Notes: generated from the sequence alone by a model not told the origin. A stretch of DNA of 64,000 nt from an uncultured Oscillospiraceae bacterium (GCA_947624065.1 CANQIO010000002.1:1-64000); one strand, 5' to 3'. Numbered from the stretch's first letter, positions 17,024-25,589 are shown. Numbers and translations are program-made.

Positions 17024-17071
17024 GCCTGCCAAGGGACCCAAGAAGCTAACTGAACCTATCTGAGGGATTCG

Positions 17072-17102
17072 CGCCCCTCCCCGCTACGCGCGGGGAGGGG
17101 CG
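17072..17102 (+). terminator. Strong hairpin between binding protein and permease genes
   Basis: A 13-bp stem CGCCCCTCCCCGC/GCGGGGAGGGGCG with a 5-base loop, then TATTATTA. Such hairpins commonly allow partial termination or mRNA stabilisation, so that the binding protein is made in excess over the permeases. Confidence 0.75.
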
Positions 17103-17152
17103 TATTATTACCGTCCATAGCTCTTACCATGTGAGAAAGAGAGGTGCTTATA

Positions 17153-18067
17153 TTGGCCAATGGGGCGAATCATAAGTTGAGCCGCACTCTGCAAAGACGC
17201 GAGGACGCGACCGGCTATCTCTTTATGCTCCCAAGTCTCATCTTTTTCGTAGGCTTCGTGATCATCCCCATGTTCATCTGTATCTTCATGAGCCTTACGA
17301 ACGCCAACATGCACGCCAGCAAAGAGGTCTCCTTCATCGGCCTGCAGAACTTCGTCAAGCTGGCGAAGGACAAGGAGTTCCTGGCAGCGCTGAAGAATAC
17401 TTTTATCATCGTTTTGGTGAGCGTGCCCGTCGTCTGCCTTTTCTCCCTGTGGGTCGCGTCGGTGATCTACAACTACAACGGCTTTGCCCTTTCCGCTTTC
17501 CGGTGCATCTTCTACCTGCCGGTGGTCACCGGCTCTGTGGCCGTCACCGCCGTGTGGAAGTGGATGTATGACAACTACTCCGGTATCTTCAACATCGTCC
17601 TGAAAGAGACCGGTATCATCGAGAAGAACATAAACTGGCTGGGCAACTCCGATTATGCCCTATGGTGTATCATCCTGATCCTGCTGACCACCTCCGTGGG
17701 CCAGCCCATCGTGCTGTATGTGTCCGCCCTGGGCAATGTGGACCAGACCCTGGTGGAGGCCGCCAAGGTGGACGGCGCCACGGACACGCAGGTATTCTGG
17801 CGCATCAAGTGGGCCCAGATGATGCCCACCACCCTGTACATCCTGGTGATCACCACCATCAACTCCTTCCAGTGCTTCGCCCTCATCCAGCTGCTGACAA
17901 AGGGAGGCGCGGGGACGAACACAGTGATGTATTACATCTATTACACGGCCTTCAAGCTGACAGAACAGACGGGCCATTTCGGCTACGCCAACGCCATGGG
18001 CGTGGTCCTGGCCATCTTTATAGGCCTGCTCTCCGCGGTCCAGTTCAAACTGGCCCAGGAGAAATAA
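17153..18067 (+). CDS. Sugar ABC transporter permease 1 (CUT1, MalF-like)
   Basis: A 304-residue inner membrane permease with six helices. The BPD_transp_1 EAA loop reads EAAKVDGATDTQVFWRIKWA near residue 200. It pairs with the permease at 18080. The TTG at 17153 is preferred: GAGAGGTG lies 7 bases upstream, whereas the GTG at 17144 is itself part of that ribosome site. Confidence 0.9.
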   Translation: MANGANHKLSRTLQRREDATGYLFMLPSLIFFVGFVIIPMFICIFMSLTNANMHASKEVSFIGLQNFVKLAKDKEFLAALKNTFIIVLVSVPVVCLFSLWVASVIYNYNGFALSAFRCIFYLPVVTGSVAVTAVWKWMYDNYSGIFNIVLKETGIIEKNINWLGNSDYALWCIILILLTTSVGQPIVLYVSALGNVDQTLVEAAKVDGATDTQVFWRIKWAQMMPTTLYILVITTINSFQCFALIQLLTKGGAGTNTVMYYIYYTAFKLTEQTGHFGYANAMGVVLAIFIGLLSAVQFKLAQEK

Positions 18068-18079
18068 GGGGGTGCGGAC

Positions 18080-19012
18080 ATGAATAAGATCACTTCCCCC
18101 CGTACGAAGGCGTACCGATTCATCTGCACGATCATCCTCATCCTTCTGGCGCTGATGTTCCTGTTCCCGCTCTACTGGATCGTCACCGGCGCTTTCAAGC
18201 CCGGCGCGGATATCTGGTCGGTGAAACCGGTGTGGTGGCCCTCCGAGTGGACCATGCAGAACTTTGAGAACCTCTTGAACAAGCGCAGTTCTCCGCTGTT
18301 TGAGATCACGATCCCCTTCAGCCGCTACTTTACGGAAAGCGGCAAGAACATCGTCCTGTTCCAGGGGCCGACAGCGCCCGCGGCGTACCGCTGGCTCATC
18401 AACACCGTGTTCATGGCCGTGGCCGCCATGATCCTCACCTGCATCACCGCGACTTTCGCCGGCTACGCCCTGGCCAAGAAGCGTTTCCGCGGCAGGGGGA
18501 TCCTGTTCGGCCTCATCGTGTGCGCCATGGCCCTGCCCAAGCAGGTGATCCTGATCCCCCTTCTCAAGGAGATCAGCTTCCTGGAGCTCTACGACAACAT
18601 CTGGGCCGTGATCTTCCCCACGGTGGGCTGGCCCTTCGGCGTATTTCTGATGAAGCAGTTCTCCGAGAGCATCCCCGGCGAGATCCTGGAGTCCTCCCGT
18701 ATCGACGGCGCCAGTGAACTCAAGACCTTCACCACCATCGTGGTGCCTATGGTCAAGCCCGGCATCGGGGCCCTGGCCATCTTCACCTTCATCAACTCCT
18801 GGAACGACTACTTCCTCCAGCTGCTTATGCTCACCAGCAACGCTAACTTCACCCTGCCCCTTGGCATCGCGACTCTCCAGGGCGAGACCAGCGTCGATAT
18901 GGGACTGCTGATGGCCGGTGCGGCGCTTTCCGCCCTGCCCATCATCATCGTGTTCCTGATCTTCCAGAAATACTTTACCAAGGGCATCACCATGGGCGCC
19001 GTGAAAGGATAA
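18080..19012 (+). CDS. Sugar ABC transporter permease 2 (CUT1, MalG-like)
   Basis: A 310-residue permease with six predicted helices. The EAA loop is present as ESSRIDGASELKTFTTIVVP near residue 213. It starts 12 bases after permease 1. No ATP-binding subunit is encoded in this locus; CUT1 importers of Firmicutes often share a single MsmK-type ATPase encoded elsewhere. Confidence 0.92.
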   Translation: MNKITSPRTKAYRFICTIILILLALMFLFPLYWIVTGAFKPGADIWSVKPVWWPSEWTMQNFENLLNKRSSPLFEITIPFSRYFTESGKNIVLFQGPTAPAAYRWLINTVFMAVAAMILTCITATFAGYALAKKRFRGRGILFGLIVCAMALPKQVILIPLLKEISFLELYDNIWAVIFPTVGWPFGVFLMKQFSESIPGEILESSRIDGASELKTFTTIVVPMVKPGIGALAIFTFINSWNDYFLQLLMLTSNANFTLPLGIATLQGETSVDMGLLMAGAALSALPIIIVFLIFQKYFTKGITMGAVKG

Positions 19013-19019
19013 GAGAGCT

Positions 19020-19928
19020 ATGTTCGACCAAACCAAGTATCAGGGGATCTTCCCCGCCTTCTACGCCTGCTATGACGACGCGGGCCGCGTCAGCCCCGAA
19101 GGAGTGCGGGCCATGGCCCGGCATCTGCTGGACAAGGGCGTGAAGGGCCTGTATGTGGGCGGCTCCTCCGGGGAGTGCATCTACCACAGCGTGGCGGAGC
19201 GGAAGCTCACGCTGGAGAACGTGATGGCCGAGGTGGGCGGAAAGCTCACCGTCATCGCCCACGTGGCCTGCAACAACACCGCCGACAGCCAGGAGCTGGC
19301 CGCCCACGCCCAGTCCCTGGGGGTGGACGCCATCGCCTCCATCCCGCCCATCTACTTCAAGCTGCCCCCCGCGGGGATCGCGAAGTACTGGAACGACATC
19401 TCCGCCGCCGCGCCGGACACCGATTTCATCATCTACAACATCCCCCAGCTGGCGGGGGTGGCCCTCACCGTCCCGCTGCTGCGGGAGATGCTGAAAAACC
19501 CGCGGGTCATCGGCGTGAAGAACTCCTCCATGCCGGTGCAGGACATCCAGATGTGGCATGACGAGGGGGCCATCGTGTTCAACGGCCCGGACGAGCAGCT
19601 GCTGTCCGGCCTGGCCGCCGGGGCCGTGGGCGGCATCGGCGGCACCTACGCCGCCATGCCGGAGCTGTATAACGCCATCTTCCGGCTCTTCCACGAGGGG
19701 AAAATGGAGCAGGGGCGGCTCATCCAGAACGAGTGCTGCCGCATCATCTACAAGGTCTGCTCGGCCCAGGGCAACATGTACGCCCTGCTGAAGGAGGTCA
19801 TCCGCCGCCGGGGCGGCCCCGACGCCGGAGGCGTCCGGGCCCCGCTGCTGCCCATGGTCCCCGAGGACGGGCCCATCGCCGCCGAGGCCGCCGCCATGAT
19901 CGACGCTGCCATCGCCCGATATTGCTGA
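19020..19928 (+). CDS. DHDPS/NAL family aldolase, probable N-acetylneuraminate lyase
   Basis: A 302-residue class I aldolase of the dihydrodipicolinate synthase/N-acetylneuraminate lyase family. It has the GGSSGECIY carboxylate-binding motif (about residues 46-54), the catalytic Tyr in YNIPQLAGV (about 140), and the Schiff-base Lys in VIGVKNSS (about 167). Cleavage of sialic acid to pyruvate and ManNAc is inferred from the linked epimerase, ROK protein, RpiR and importer. Other 2-keto-3-deoxy sugar acids remain possible. It follows permease 2 by 7 bases, in one operon. Confidence 0.85.
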   Translation: MFDQTKYQGIFPAFYACYDDAGRVSPEGVRAMARHLLDKGVKGLYVGGSSGECIYHSVAERKLTLENVMAEVGGKLTVIAHVACNNTADSQELAAHAQSLGVDAIASIPPIYFKLPPAGIAKYWNDISAAAPDTDFIIYNIPQLAGVALTVPLLREMLKNPRVIGVKNSSMPVQDIQMWHDEGAIVFNGPDEQLLSGLAAGAVGGIGGTYAAMPELYNAIFRLFHEGKMEQGRLIQNECCRIIYKVCSAQGNMYALLKEVIRRRGGPDAGGVRAPLLPMVPEDGPIAAEAAAMIDAAIARYC

Positions 19929-19950
19929 GCCCCAAACGGCCCCCAGACAA

Positions 19951-19992
19951 AAAACAGTCCCGCACATCCCAGTGGATGTGCGGGACTGTTTT
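19951..19992. terminator. Bidirectional terminator between lyase and yedF
   Basis: A perfect 19-bp stem AAAACAGTCCCGCACATCC and its complement around a CAGT loop, with A and T runs at the ends. It serves the lyase operon (+) and yedF (-). Confidence 0.9.
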
Positions 19993-20005
19993 CCGTTTTC
20001 CCGGT

Positions 20006-20596
20006 TCAGGGCCGGATGACGCTGGGGGCCTGGGTGAGACTCTCCACGATGTCGTACATATTGGACACCGTCCCCACCTGCAGCTTCTCCGTCAGGCCGT
20101 AGAAGTTCAGGCAGGTGCCGCAGGCGGTGATCTTCACGCCCGCCTTCTCCAGGTTCCGCAGATCCTCCAGGCTGTCGGAGCCCTCGCAGGGCAGATATGC
20201 CCCGGAGTTGTAGAAGATGATCTGCTGGGGCAGCTGGGTGGCATTGGTCAGCGCGAAGATGAACGCCTTCATCAGCGCCTTTCCCAGGGCCTCGTCGCCG
20301 TTGCCCATGGTGTTGGACCCGATGGCCACCACCGGGCCGGCCTGGGCGCTCTCCGCCGCCTCCACCGGGCCGCCGGCCTTCACCTGGATCGCCACGGCAT
20401 AGGCCTTCTCCCCGGTCTGCGTCCCCTCGGCGGCAAAGCCCGAGGACGCGGCCAGCTTTTTCAGATTGCTCACGGCCGTCTCGTTGTCCACCAGCACCGT
20501 CAGCTCTCCGTCCTCCGTGAAATCGGCGAACGCCTTCTTCGCGTTCACAACGGGCAGCGGGCATGCCATGCCCATGCAGTCGATGGTCTTTTTCAT
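20006..20596 (-). CDS. yedF: YedF family sulfurtransferase-like selenium metabolism protein
   Basis: A 196-residue two-domain protein. Residues 1-70 are a TusA-like domain with the CPLP motif (MGMACPLPVV), and residues about 90-196 a DsrE-like domain with NSGAYLPCEGSD and KITACGTCLNFYGL. The family is associated with selenium use in anaerobes. No selenoprotein, selA, selB or selD gene is visible in the window. It is transcribed convergently with the sialic-acid-type operon. Confidence 0.9.
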   Translation of the reverse strand: MKKTIDCMGMACPLPVVNAKKAFADFTEDGELTVLVDNETAVSNLKKLAASSGFAAEGTQTGEKAYAVAIQVKAGGPVEAAESAQAGPVVAIGSNTMGNGDEALGKALMKAFIFALTNATQLPQQIIFYNSGAYLPCEGSDSLEDLRNLEKAGVKITACGTCLNFYGLTEKLQVGTVSNMYDIVESLTQAPSVIRP

Positions 20597-20683
20597 GACA
20601 GCATTTCCTCCTGAAGCTATCGTTCTACCCTGTATTTTAGCACGCGGGGCAAAACACGTAAAATCGAAATAAATGATAAACCA

Positions 20684-20727
20684 GCATCCCCCGAAAACGG
20701 CTGAAAACGCCGGATATCGGGGGATGC
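20684..20727 (-). other. Hairpin-rich spacer between thiN and yedF
   Basis: An 11-bp stem GCATCCCCCGA/TCGGGGGATGC encloses 22 bases downstream of thiN. It has no U tract, so its role as the thiN-operon terminator is uncertain. Confidence 0.4.
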
Positions 20728-20782
20728 GCCGGTCGATCCGCCGGCGGGATGGCCGGCTTTTCTCATGATCTATCGAAATCTT

Positions 20783-21415
20783 CTATAGCCTGTCCGCCGT
20801 GATCCGGATCAGCAGCAGGCGGCCCTCCGCCACGGTGATCTCCGCGGTCCCGCCGGGGAGCACCTCGTTGCTGACGCCGTATTGGTACTCGCTGGTGATC
20901 TCCGCGCCGTCCAGGGGATACTTCGCCCCCCGGATGGTGACGCCCCGGGCCAGCCCGTCGATGTTCAGCAGAGAGAAATACTGGAACCGGTCCGGCACAC
21001 GGACCGGTGTCCGGGAGACGACGGCCAGCTCCCCGTAGTCGTCCACCGCCATGGCGCTCTTCCCCAGGCTGTCCAGCCGCAGCAGGATGGACACATTGCC
21101 CAGGGTGTGGTCCAGGCGGCCGCCGATGACGCCCAGCAGCAAAAACTGCTCATATCCCCGGCGCAGGGCCTCCTTCACGGCGTAGACCGTGTCGGTGTCG
21201 TCCTTCTCCCGGGGCAGGGTGATGGTCTCCGCCGCCAGGTCAGGCGCCGGGTGGGAGTCAAAATCCCCCACGATCAGGTCCGGGGCCCGGCCCAGGCCGT
21301 CCATGTGGTCCAGCCCGCAGTCGCAGTACACCATGAAGTCGTCCGCCCGCAGATAAGCCCGGGCCCGGTCATGGTCCCGGATGGGGGCTCCGCCGACGAT
21401 GACGCACCGGCTCAT
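20783..21415 (-). CDS. thiN: Thiamine pyrophosphokinase
   Basis: A 210-residue enzyme that transfers pyrophosphate from ATP to thiamine, giving TPP. It has the N-terminal Asp cluster DCGLDHMDGLGRAPDLIVGD with GDFDSH, the KDDTDTVYAVKEAL catalytic stretch, and GVIGGRLDHTLGN near residue 100. C-terminal strands include the substrate-binding EYQYGVSNE. It overlaps thiE by ATGA. It is the last gene of the leftward thiamine operon. Confidence 0.93.
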   Translation of the reverse strand: MSRCVIVGGAPIRDHDRARAYLRADDFMVYCDCGLDHMDGLGRAPDLIVGDFDSHPAPDLAAETITLPREKDDTDTVYAVKEALRRGYEQFLLLGVIGGRLDHTLGNVSILLRLDSLGKSAMAVDDYGELAVVSRTPVRVPDRFQYFSLLNIDGLARGVTIRGAKYPLDGAEITSEYQYGVSNEVLPGGTAEITVAEGRLLLIRITADRL

Positions 21416-22068
21416 GCCCCCACCGCCTTCCGGGCCAGGGCGGCCAGCTCCGCCGCGGCCGCGCCGGGGTCCGCCGCGCCAAAGATGGCCGACACCACCG
21501 CCGCGCCGTCGATGCCGCTGCCGGCCAGGGACAGGATGTTTCCCTGATTGATGCCGCCGATGGCCACCACGGGGATGGCGACAGCGGCGCAGATGGCCCG
21601 CAGCCGCTCCATGGGCATGGGCCGGGCGTCCCTCTTGGTGCCGGTGGGGAACACCGCCCCCACGCCGATATAGTCCGCCCCGGCCTTTTCCGCCGCCACG
21701 GCCTCGGCCACCGTTCCGGCGGATATGCCCAGGATGCGGTCCGGCCCGATGAGCGCGCGGATGTCCCGGCCGTGGATGTCGCTCTGGCCCACGTGGACGC
21801 CGTCCGCGCCGCTTTCCAGCGCGATCTCCACGCTGTCGTTCACCACGAAGGGCACGCCCCGCGCCGCGCACAGCGCCTGCAGAGCCACGGCCTCCGCCGT
21901 CACCGCCTCCGGCGCCAGGGATTTTTCCCGCAGCTGCACGAATGTGGCCCCGCCGTCCAGCACCAGCCGGCATACCTCCGCCAGGCTCTGGCCCTCCCGG
22001 AGCCAGGTCCGGTCCGTCACCGCGTACAGGAGCATCGCCCGGCGGATCTCGTCTCGCGTGTATCTCAT
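21412..22068 (-). CDS. thiE: Thiamine-phosphate synthase
   Basis: A 218-residue TIM-barrel enzyme that joins HMP-PP and hydroxyethylthiazole phosphate to make thiamine phosphate. Motifs include FVQLREKSLAPE, FVVNDSVEIALESGADGVHVG (NDxxxxA...DGVHxGQ, given here in part as GADGVHVGQSD), AGADYIGVGAVFPTGTK and VVAIGGINQGN. It starts 20 bases after the importer permease gene and overlaps thiN. The product of ThiD (25902) is its substrate. Confidence 0.95.
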   Translation of the reverse strand: MRYTRDEIRRAMLLYAVTDRTWLREGQSLAEVCRLVLDGGATFVQLREKSLAPEAVTAEAVALQALCAARGVPFVVNDSVEIALESGADGVHVGQSDIHGRDIRALIGPDRILGISAGTVAEAVAAEKAGADYIGVGAVFPTGTKRDARPMPMERLRAICAAVAIPVVAIGGINQGNILSLAGSGIDGAAVVSAIFGAADPGAAAAELAALARKAVGA

Positions 22069-22088
22069 ATCTCGTCCTCCCTCAAAGT

Positions 22089-23621
22089 TCAGCGCCCGCT
22101 CTCTCGCAGCCGGGCGGAGACCCAGTCGATGAGCCAGACCAGCCCCACCAGCCCGATGGCGATGGCGCCGGCCTGGGGCCAGGCATACTGGTTCATGGCG
22201 AAGATCAGCGGCGCGCCGATGCCCCCCGCGCCCACCAGGCCCAGCACCGACGCCTCCCGGATGTTCACGTCGAAGCGGTACAGCACGGCCGAGGCCAGCG
22301 CCGGCCCCAGCTGGGGCAGCAGCGCGTACCGCACCCGCAGCACCGCTCCCACGCCCATGTCCGACAGCGCCCGCCAGGGGCGCATGTCCAGCCCGTCGAC
22401 GGCCTCCGTGAAGCGCTTGGCGAGCAGCCCCACGCTGCACACGGCGATGGTGAGCACGCCGGTAAAGGCCCCCGGCCCTGTGGCTCGGATGAAGATGAGG
22501 CCGTAGACGAGGAAGGGCACCGAGCGGATGACCATGACCGCCAGCCGGAACACCAGCGCCACTGGCCGGGACACCAGACGGGCCGTGCCCAGCAGCGCCA
22601 GAGGCAGCGCTACGAGCGCGCCCAGAGCCGTGCCCGCCAGGGCGATGCACACCGTCTCCAGCAGCAGGTATCCGAGTCCCCCGGCGCCGGCGTCGAAGAA
22701 AAAGGCCCAGTCCGGGCGGATCAGGCCCAGGAGCATATTTTTCACGGTGACCAGGCTCACCCGGGAGAAGTCCGGGGGCGCCACCGTGGCGGCGCACAGG
22801 CAGAACAGCGCCCCAAAGCCCAGCGCGGCGGCCCGGCGGCCCCCCTTTCCCAGGGGCCGGCGGCCTGTCACCACCGCCGTCAGCGCCGCGCTCACCCACT
22901 CGATGACGCACACCGCCCCCAGCAGGGCCAGCAGGATGGCTCCCACCCGGCTGTACTCCCGCCAGGAGATCTTCTCGTTCAGGATGAGCCCGATGCCCCC
23001 CGCGCCCACATAGCCCAGGATGGCGCTGTGGCGCACGTTGGTCTCCAGCATATACAGCGCGTTGGACAGATAGGACGGCGCCGCATAGGGCAGCACCGCC
23101 CGCGCAAAGGCCCTCCAGCGGCCCGTCCCCATGGCAGTCAGCGCCCGATAGGGCTCCAGGGGCGCCGTCTCGATGTCCTCATAGGTCAGCCGGGTCATGA
23201 TGGCGAAGGTATAGACCGTGATCGCCGCCGTCCCGGCGAAAGTGCCCAGGCCGAACAGGAACGTGGCCGTCAGGGCCAGGATGAGGGCCGGGAAGGAGCG
23301 CAGCACCTGCACCAGCAGCCGCAGCGCCCGCCGGGGCCACACCGGCATGCCCAGCCCTCCGGCGCACAGCGGCGCGGCCAGCAGCGCGAAAAAGGCGCCC
23401 AGCGCCGTGCCCGCCACCGACATCTGCACCGTGGCCCACAGCGGGGCCCATATCCGGGAAAAGTACGCCCAGTCCGGCGGGAACAGCTGTGTCAGGATGT
23501 CCGCCAGATGGTCCCGCCGGGACCACAGCAGCGCCGGGGAGCAGCCGGCGAACCGGGCCGCCAGGAACACCGCCAGCGCCGCCAGGGCCCAGAACGCCAG
23601 CCGTTTTCTCCGGCGGCTCAT
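22089..23621 (-). CDS. PhnE-type permease, two permease domains fused in one chain
   Basis: A 510-residue membrane protein that is an internal duplication of the phosphonate-type permease. Residues about 45-255 and 305-505 each contain six helices and the EAA-type loop (domain 1 PYRALTAMGTGRWRAFARAV; domain 2 PWRALSDMGVGAVLRVRYAL), and each ends in a VGAGGIG motif. Normal PhnE is about 270 residues and dimerises; here one chain should form the whole pore. It overlaps the ATPase gene by ATGA and precedes thiE by 20 bases, which suggests the substrate is thiamine-related. Confidence 0.88.
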   Translation of the reverse strand: MSRRRKRLAFWALAALAVFLAARFAGCSPALLWSRRDHLADILTQLFPPDWAYFSRIWAPLWATVQMSVAGTALGAFFALLAAPLCAGGLGMPVWPRRALRLLVQVLRSFPALILALTATFLFGLGTFAGTAAITVYTFAIMTRLTYEDIETAPLEPYRALTAMGTGRWRAFARAVLPYAAPSYLSNALYMLETNVRHSAILGYVGAGGIGLILNEKISWREYSRVGAILLALLGAVCVIEWVSAALTAVVTGRRPLGKGGRRAAALGFGALFCLCAATVAPPDFSRVSLVTVKNMLLGLIRPDWAFFFDAGAGGLGYLLLETVCIALAGTALGALVALPLALLGTARLVSRPVALVFRLAVMVIRSVPFLVYGLIFIRATGPGAFTGVLTIAVCSVGLLAKRFTEAVDGLDMRPWRALSDMGVGAVLRVRYALLPQLGPALASAVLYRFDVNIREASVLGLVGAGGIGAPLIFAMNQYAWPQAGAIAIGLVGLVWLIDWVSARLRESGR

Positions 23622-24364
23622 CCGTCCCCCTCCCCATAGATGGCGGCGAGGACCTGCTCCGACGCCCGGTCCACGGGGCCGTCATAGACCACTGTCCCGT
23701 CCCGCAGGCCGATGAGCCGGTCGGAAAAGGTCTGGGCCAGGGCCAGGTTGTGGCTGTTCATCAGCACGGTCAGGCCCTCGGTCTGTTGGATGTCCTTCAA
23801 AAGCTCCAGGATCTGCCGGCCGGTGACCGGGTCCAGGGAGGCCACCGGCTCGTCCGCCAGCAGCATGGCCGGGTCCCGCATCAGCGCCCGGGCGATGGCC
23901 ACCCGCTGTTTCTGCCCGCCGGACAGGTCCCGCACGGGCGCGTCCAGCTTGTCGCCCAGGCCCACCCGGTCCAGAAGCCCCGCGGCCTTCTCCCGCCGGG
24001 CCCTGCCGAACAGGCCCAGCACCGCCGGCAGAAATGCCATATCCGGCAGGGCGGCGTTCAGCACGTTCTCCAGCGCGCTCACGCTCTCCACCAGGGCGAA
24101 GTCCTGATAGATGGTGCCCAGTTTTTTTTGCAGCGCGCGCTTGGCCCGCCCGGAGGCCCGCTCCAGATGGACGCCGGCAAAGACCACCTCTCCGCTGTCG
24201 CAGGGCTCCGCCCCGTTCAAAACGCGGATGAGGGTGGTCTTGCCCGCCCCGGAGGGGCCGATGACGGACACGAACTCTCCCTTTTCCAGGCCGAAGCCCA
24301 CGTCCCGCAGGGCGCGGACCCGGCCGCTATAGGTTTTGCTGACGCCGCTGACCTGCAGATACAT
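23618..24364 (-). CDS. PhnC-type ABC transporter ATP-binding protein
   Basis: A 248-residue ABC ATPase with Walker A GPSGAGKTTL (about residue 37), Q-loop YQDFALVE, signature LSGGQKQRVAIARAL, Walker B ALMRDPAMLLADEP and H-loop NSHNLALA. The sequence is closest in style to phosphonate importer ATPases. It energises the fused permease at 22089. Confidence 0.93.
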   Translation of the reverse strand: MYLQVSGVSKTYSGRVRALRDVGFGLEKGEFVSVIGPSGAGKTTLIRVLNGAEPCDSGEVVFAGVHLERASGRAKRALQKKLGTIYQDFALVESVSALENVLNAALPDMAFLPAVLGLFGRARREKAAGLLDRVGLGDKLDAPVRDLSGGQKQRVAIARALMRDPAMLLADEPVASLDPVTGRQILELLKDIQQTEGLTVLMNSHNLALAQTFSDRLIGLRDGTVVYDGPVDRASEQVLAAIYGEGDG

Positions 24365-24370
24365 GGCGGC

Positions 24371-25414
24371 TTACTGTTCCATCTCGCGCAGCAGCTGCTG
24401 GGCCGCCCGCTCGCCGTCATAGTCGGCGTCCTGGCCCCAGGTATAGCCCACCTGGCTGAACACGCCGAAGATGGCCTGGCCCTCCTCGGTCTGGGCCAGA
24501 TCGATGAACGCCTGGCCCAGGGCGGTGCGGAACTGCTCGTCCGCCATCAGGTCGGAGCTGAGGCTGTAGGCGATCAGGTCGTTGTAGATGCCGTCGGTCA
24601 CGCCGATGACGGCGGTGTCCTCCGCCATGGGGCCGGTCCCGCCGTATTCGCTCTCCCAGATGGGGGCGTTCTTGATGCGGATGTGGCCGTAGGAGACCAT
24701 CACATCCGCCTGCTCCGCCGCCAGACGCGCCACGGAGGTGGTGTGGGAGTCGCACTGGACCACATGCTCCAGGTCGCTGATGGACTTGCCGTAGTGGTCC
24801 TGCAGCCACAGGCAGGGATAGATATAGCCGGAGGAGGACGTGGGGCTCAGCACCGCCCAGGTGGCGTCGTTCAGCTCCTCCCAGGTGGGCTCCTCCCCCG
24901 CCTTCACCTTCTCGGCCAGCGCCCGGCCCTTCTCGGAGGGGCCCGCCAGCACGATGCAGCGGTAATAGGTGCTCATGTCCTCGGTGTTCTCCTCGATGGT
25001 GCCGTCGTTCCAGTCGGCGGGGTCCGTGGAGTCCTTGTTGATGGCGTAGCGCAGCGCCGTGAGCAGCACGTCGCACTCGTCGGAGAACAGCACGTAGTTG
25101 CCCCCGGAGATGAAGCCGATGTCGGCACTGCCGGCGCCCAGGGCTTCCCCCACGGCGGTATAGCTGGTGCCGACGGTCATGTCGATGTCCTTCACGTCAT
25201 AGCCCAGCTCCAGGAGCTTATCGTGCAGCAGGCTCTCCAGCGGCTCGGTGGCCGTGACGATCTGGTCCGCGTCGGCATAGGGAGAGAAGGCGATCTTCAG
25301 GCTCCCGATCTCCACGGGCTCCTCCCCGTCGGCCAGAGCGGCGGCGCCGGACCCGGCCAGCAGGCACAGGCAGAGGATAACGGCGGTGAGTGCGGTCAGC
25401 AGGTGTTTTTTCAT
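24371..25414 (-). CDS. PhnD-type substrate-binding protein
   Basis: A 347-residue PhnD-family periplasmic-type binding protein with a signal peptide (residues 1-28, cut near ALA-DG). It shows the family start IGSLKIAFSPYADADQI, then ADIGFISGGNYVLF and VLSPTSSSGYIYPCLWL, with the SSSGY loop that binds the phospho group in PhnD homologues. It heads an operon that ends in thiE and thiN. A phosphorylated thiamine precursor or thiamine phosphate is a reasonable candidate ligand, but this is inference. Confidence 0.88.
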   Translation of the reverse strand: MKKHLLTALTAVILCLCLLAGSGAAALADGEEPVEIGSLKIAFSPYADADQIVTATEPLESLLHDKLLELGYDVKDIDMTVGTSYTAVGEALGAGSADIGFISGGNYVLFSDECDVLLTALRYAINKDSTDPADWNDGTIEENTEDMSTYYRCIVLAGPSEKGRALAEKVKAGEEPTWEELNDATWAVLSPTSSSGYIYPCLWLQDHYGKSISDLEHVVQCDSHTTSVARLAAEQADVMVSYGHIRIKNAPIWESEYGGTGPMAEDTAVIGVTDGIYNDLIAYSLSSDLMADEQFRTALGQAFIDLAQTEEGQAIFGVFSQVGYTWGQDADYDGERAAQQLLREMEQ

Positions 25415-25456
25415 GATCGATACCTCCAGATCTTTTTAGTCCGCCTGCGGGCAGAA

Positions 25457-25486
25457 AGACGGCATACGCAGCCGCGTATGCCGTCT
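25457..25486 (-). terminator. Attenuator hairpin before the PhnD gene
   Basis: A perfect 13-bp stem AGACGGCATACGC/GCGTATGCCGTCT with a 4-base loop, followed by TTCT on the minus strand. It sits about 43 bases upstream of the start codon, inside the leader. Confidence 0.7.
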
Positions 25487-25560
25487 CTGACCCTCAAGCA
25501 GCTGCTGACAGCCCGGCAATGCCATGCCGGACGGTGGGGCGGTCGGTCCTTGATGGGACC

Positions 25561-25589
25561 CTCTCAACCCGGAACACGGGCTCCCTCGC
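25561..25589 (-). promoter_or_regulatory. TPP-riboswitch-like P2-P3-UGAGA segment
   Basis: The minus-strand RNA reads GAGGGAGCCCG, a 5-base loop, CGGGT, then TGAGA. This matches the pyrimidine-sensor helix of TPP riboswitches, as does the bona fide riboswitch on the other strand (GGGGAGCCCAT...ATGGGCTGAGA). The pyrophosphate-sensor half (ACCTGAT...CGTAGGGA) was not found downstream. Confidence 0.45.

Noticed and set aside
20006..20596. Selenocysteine (in-frame TGA) in yedF or the hydrogenase
   Set aside because: Both frames are open without internal TGA, and Cys is present where expected.
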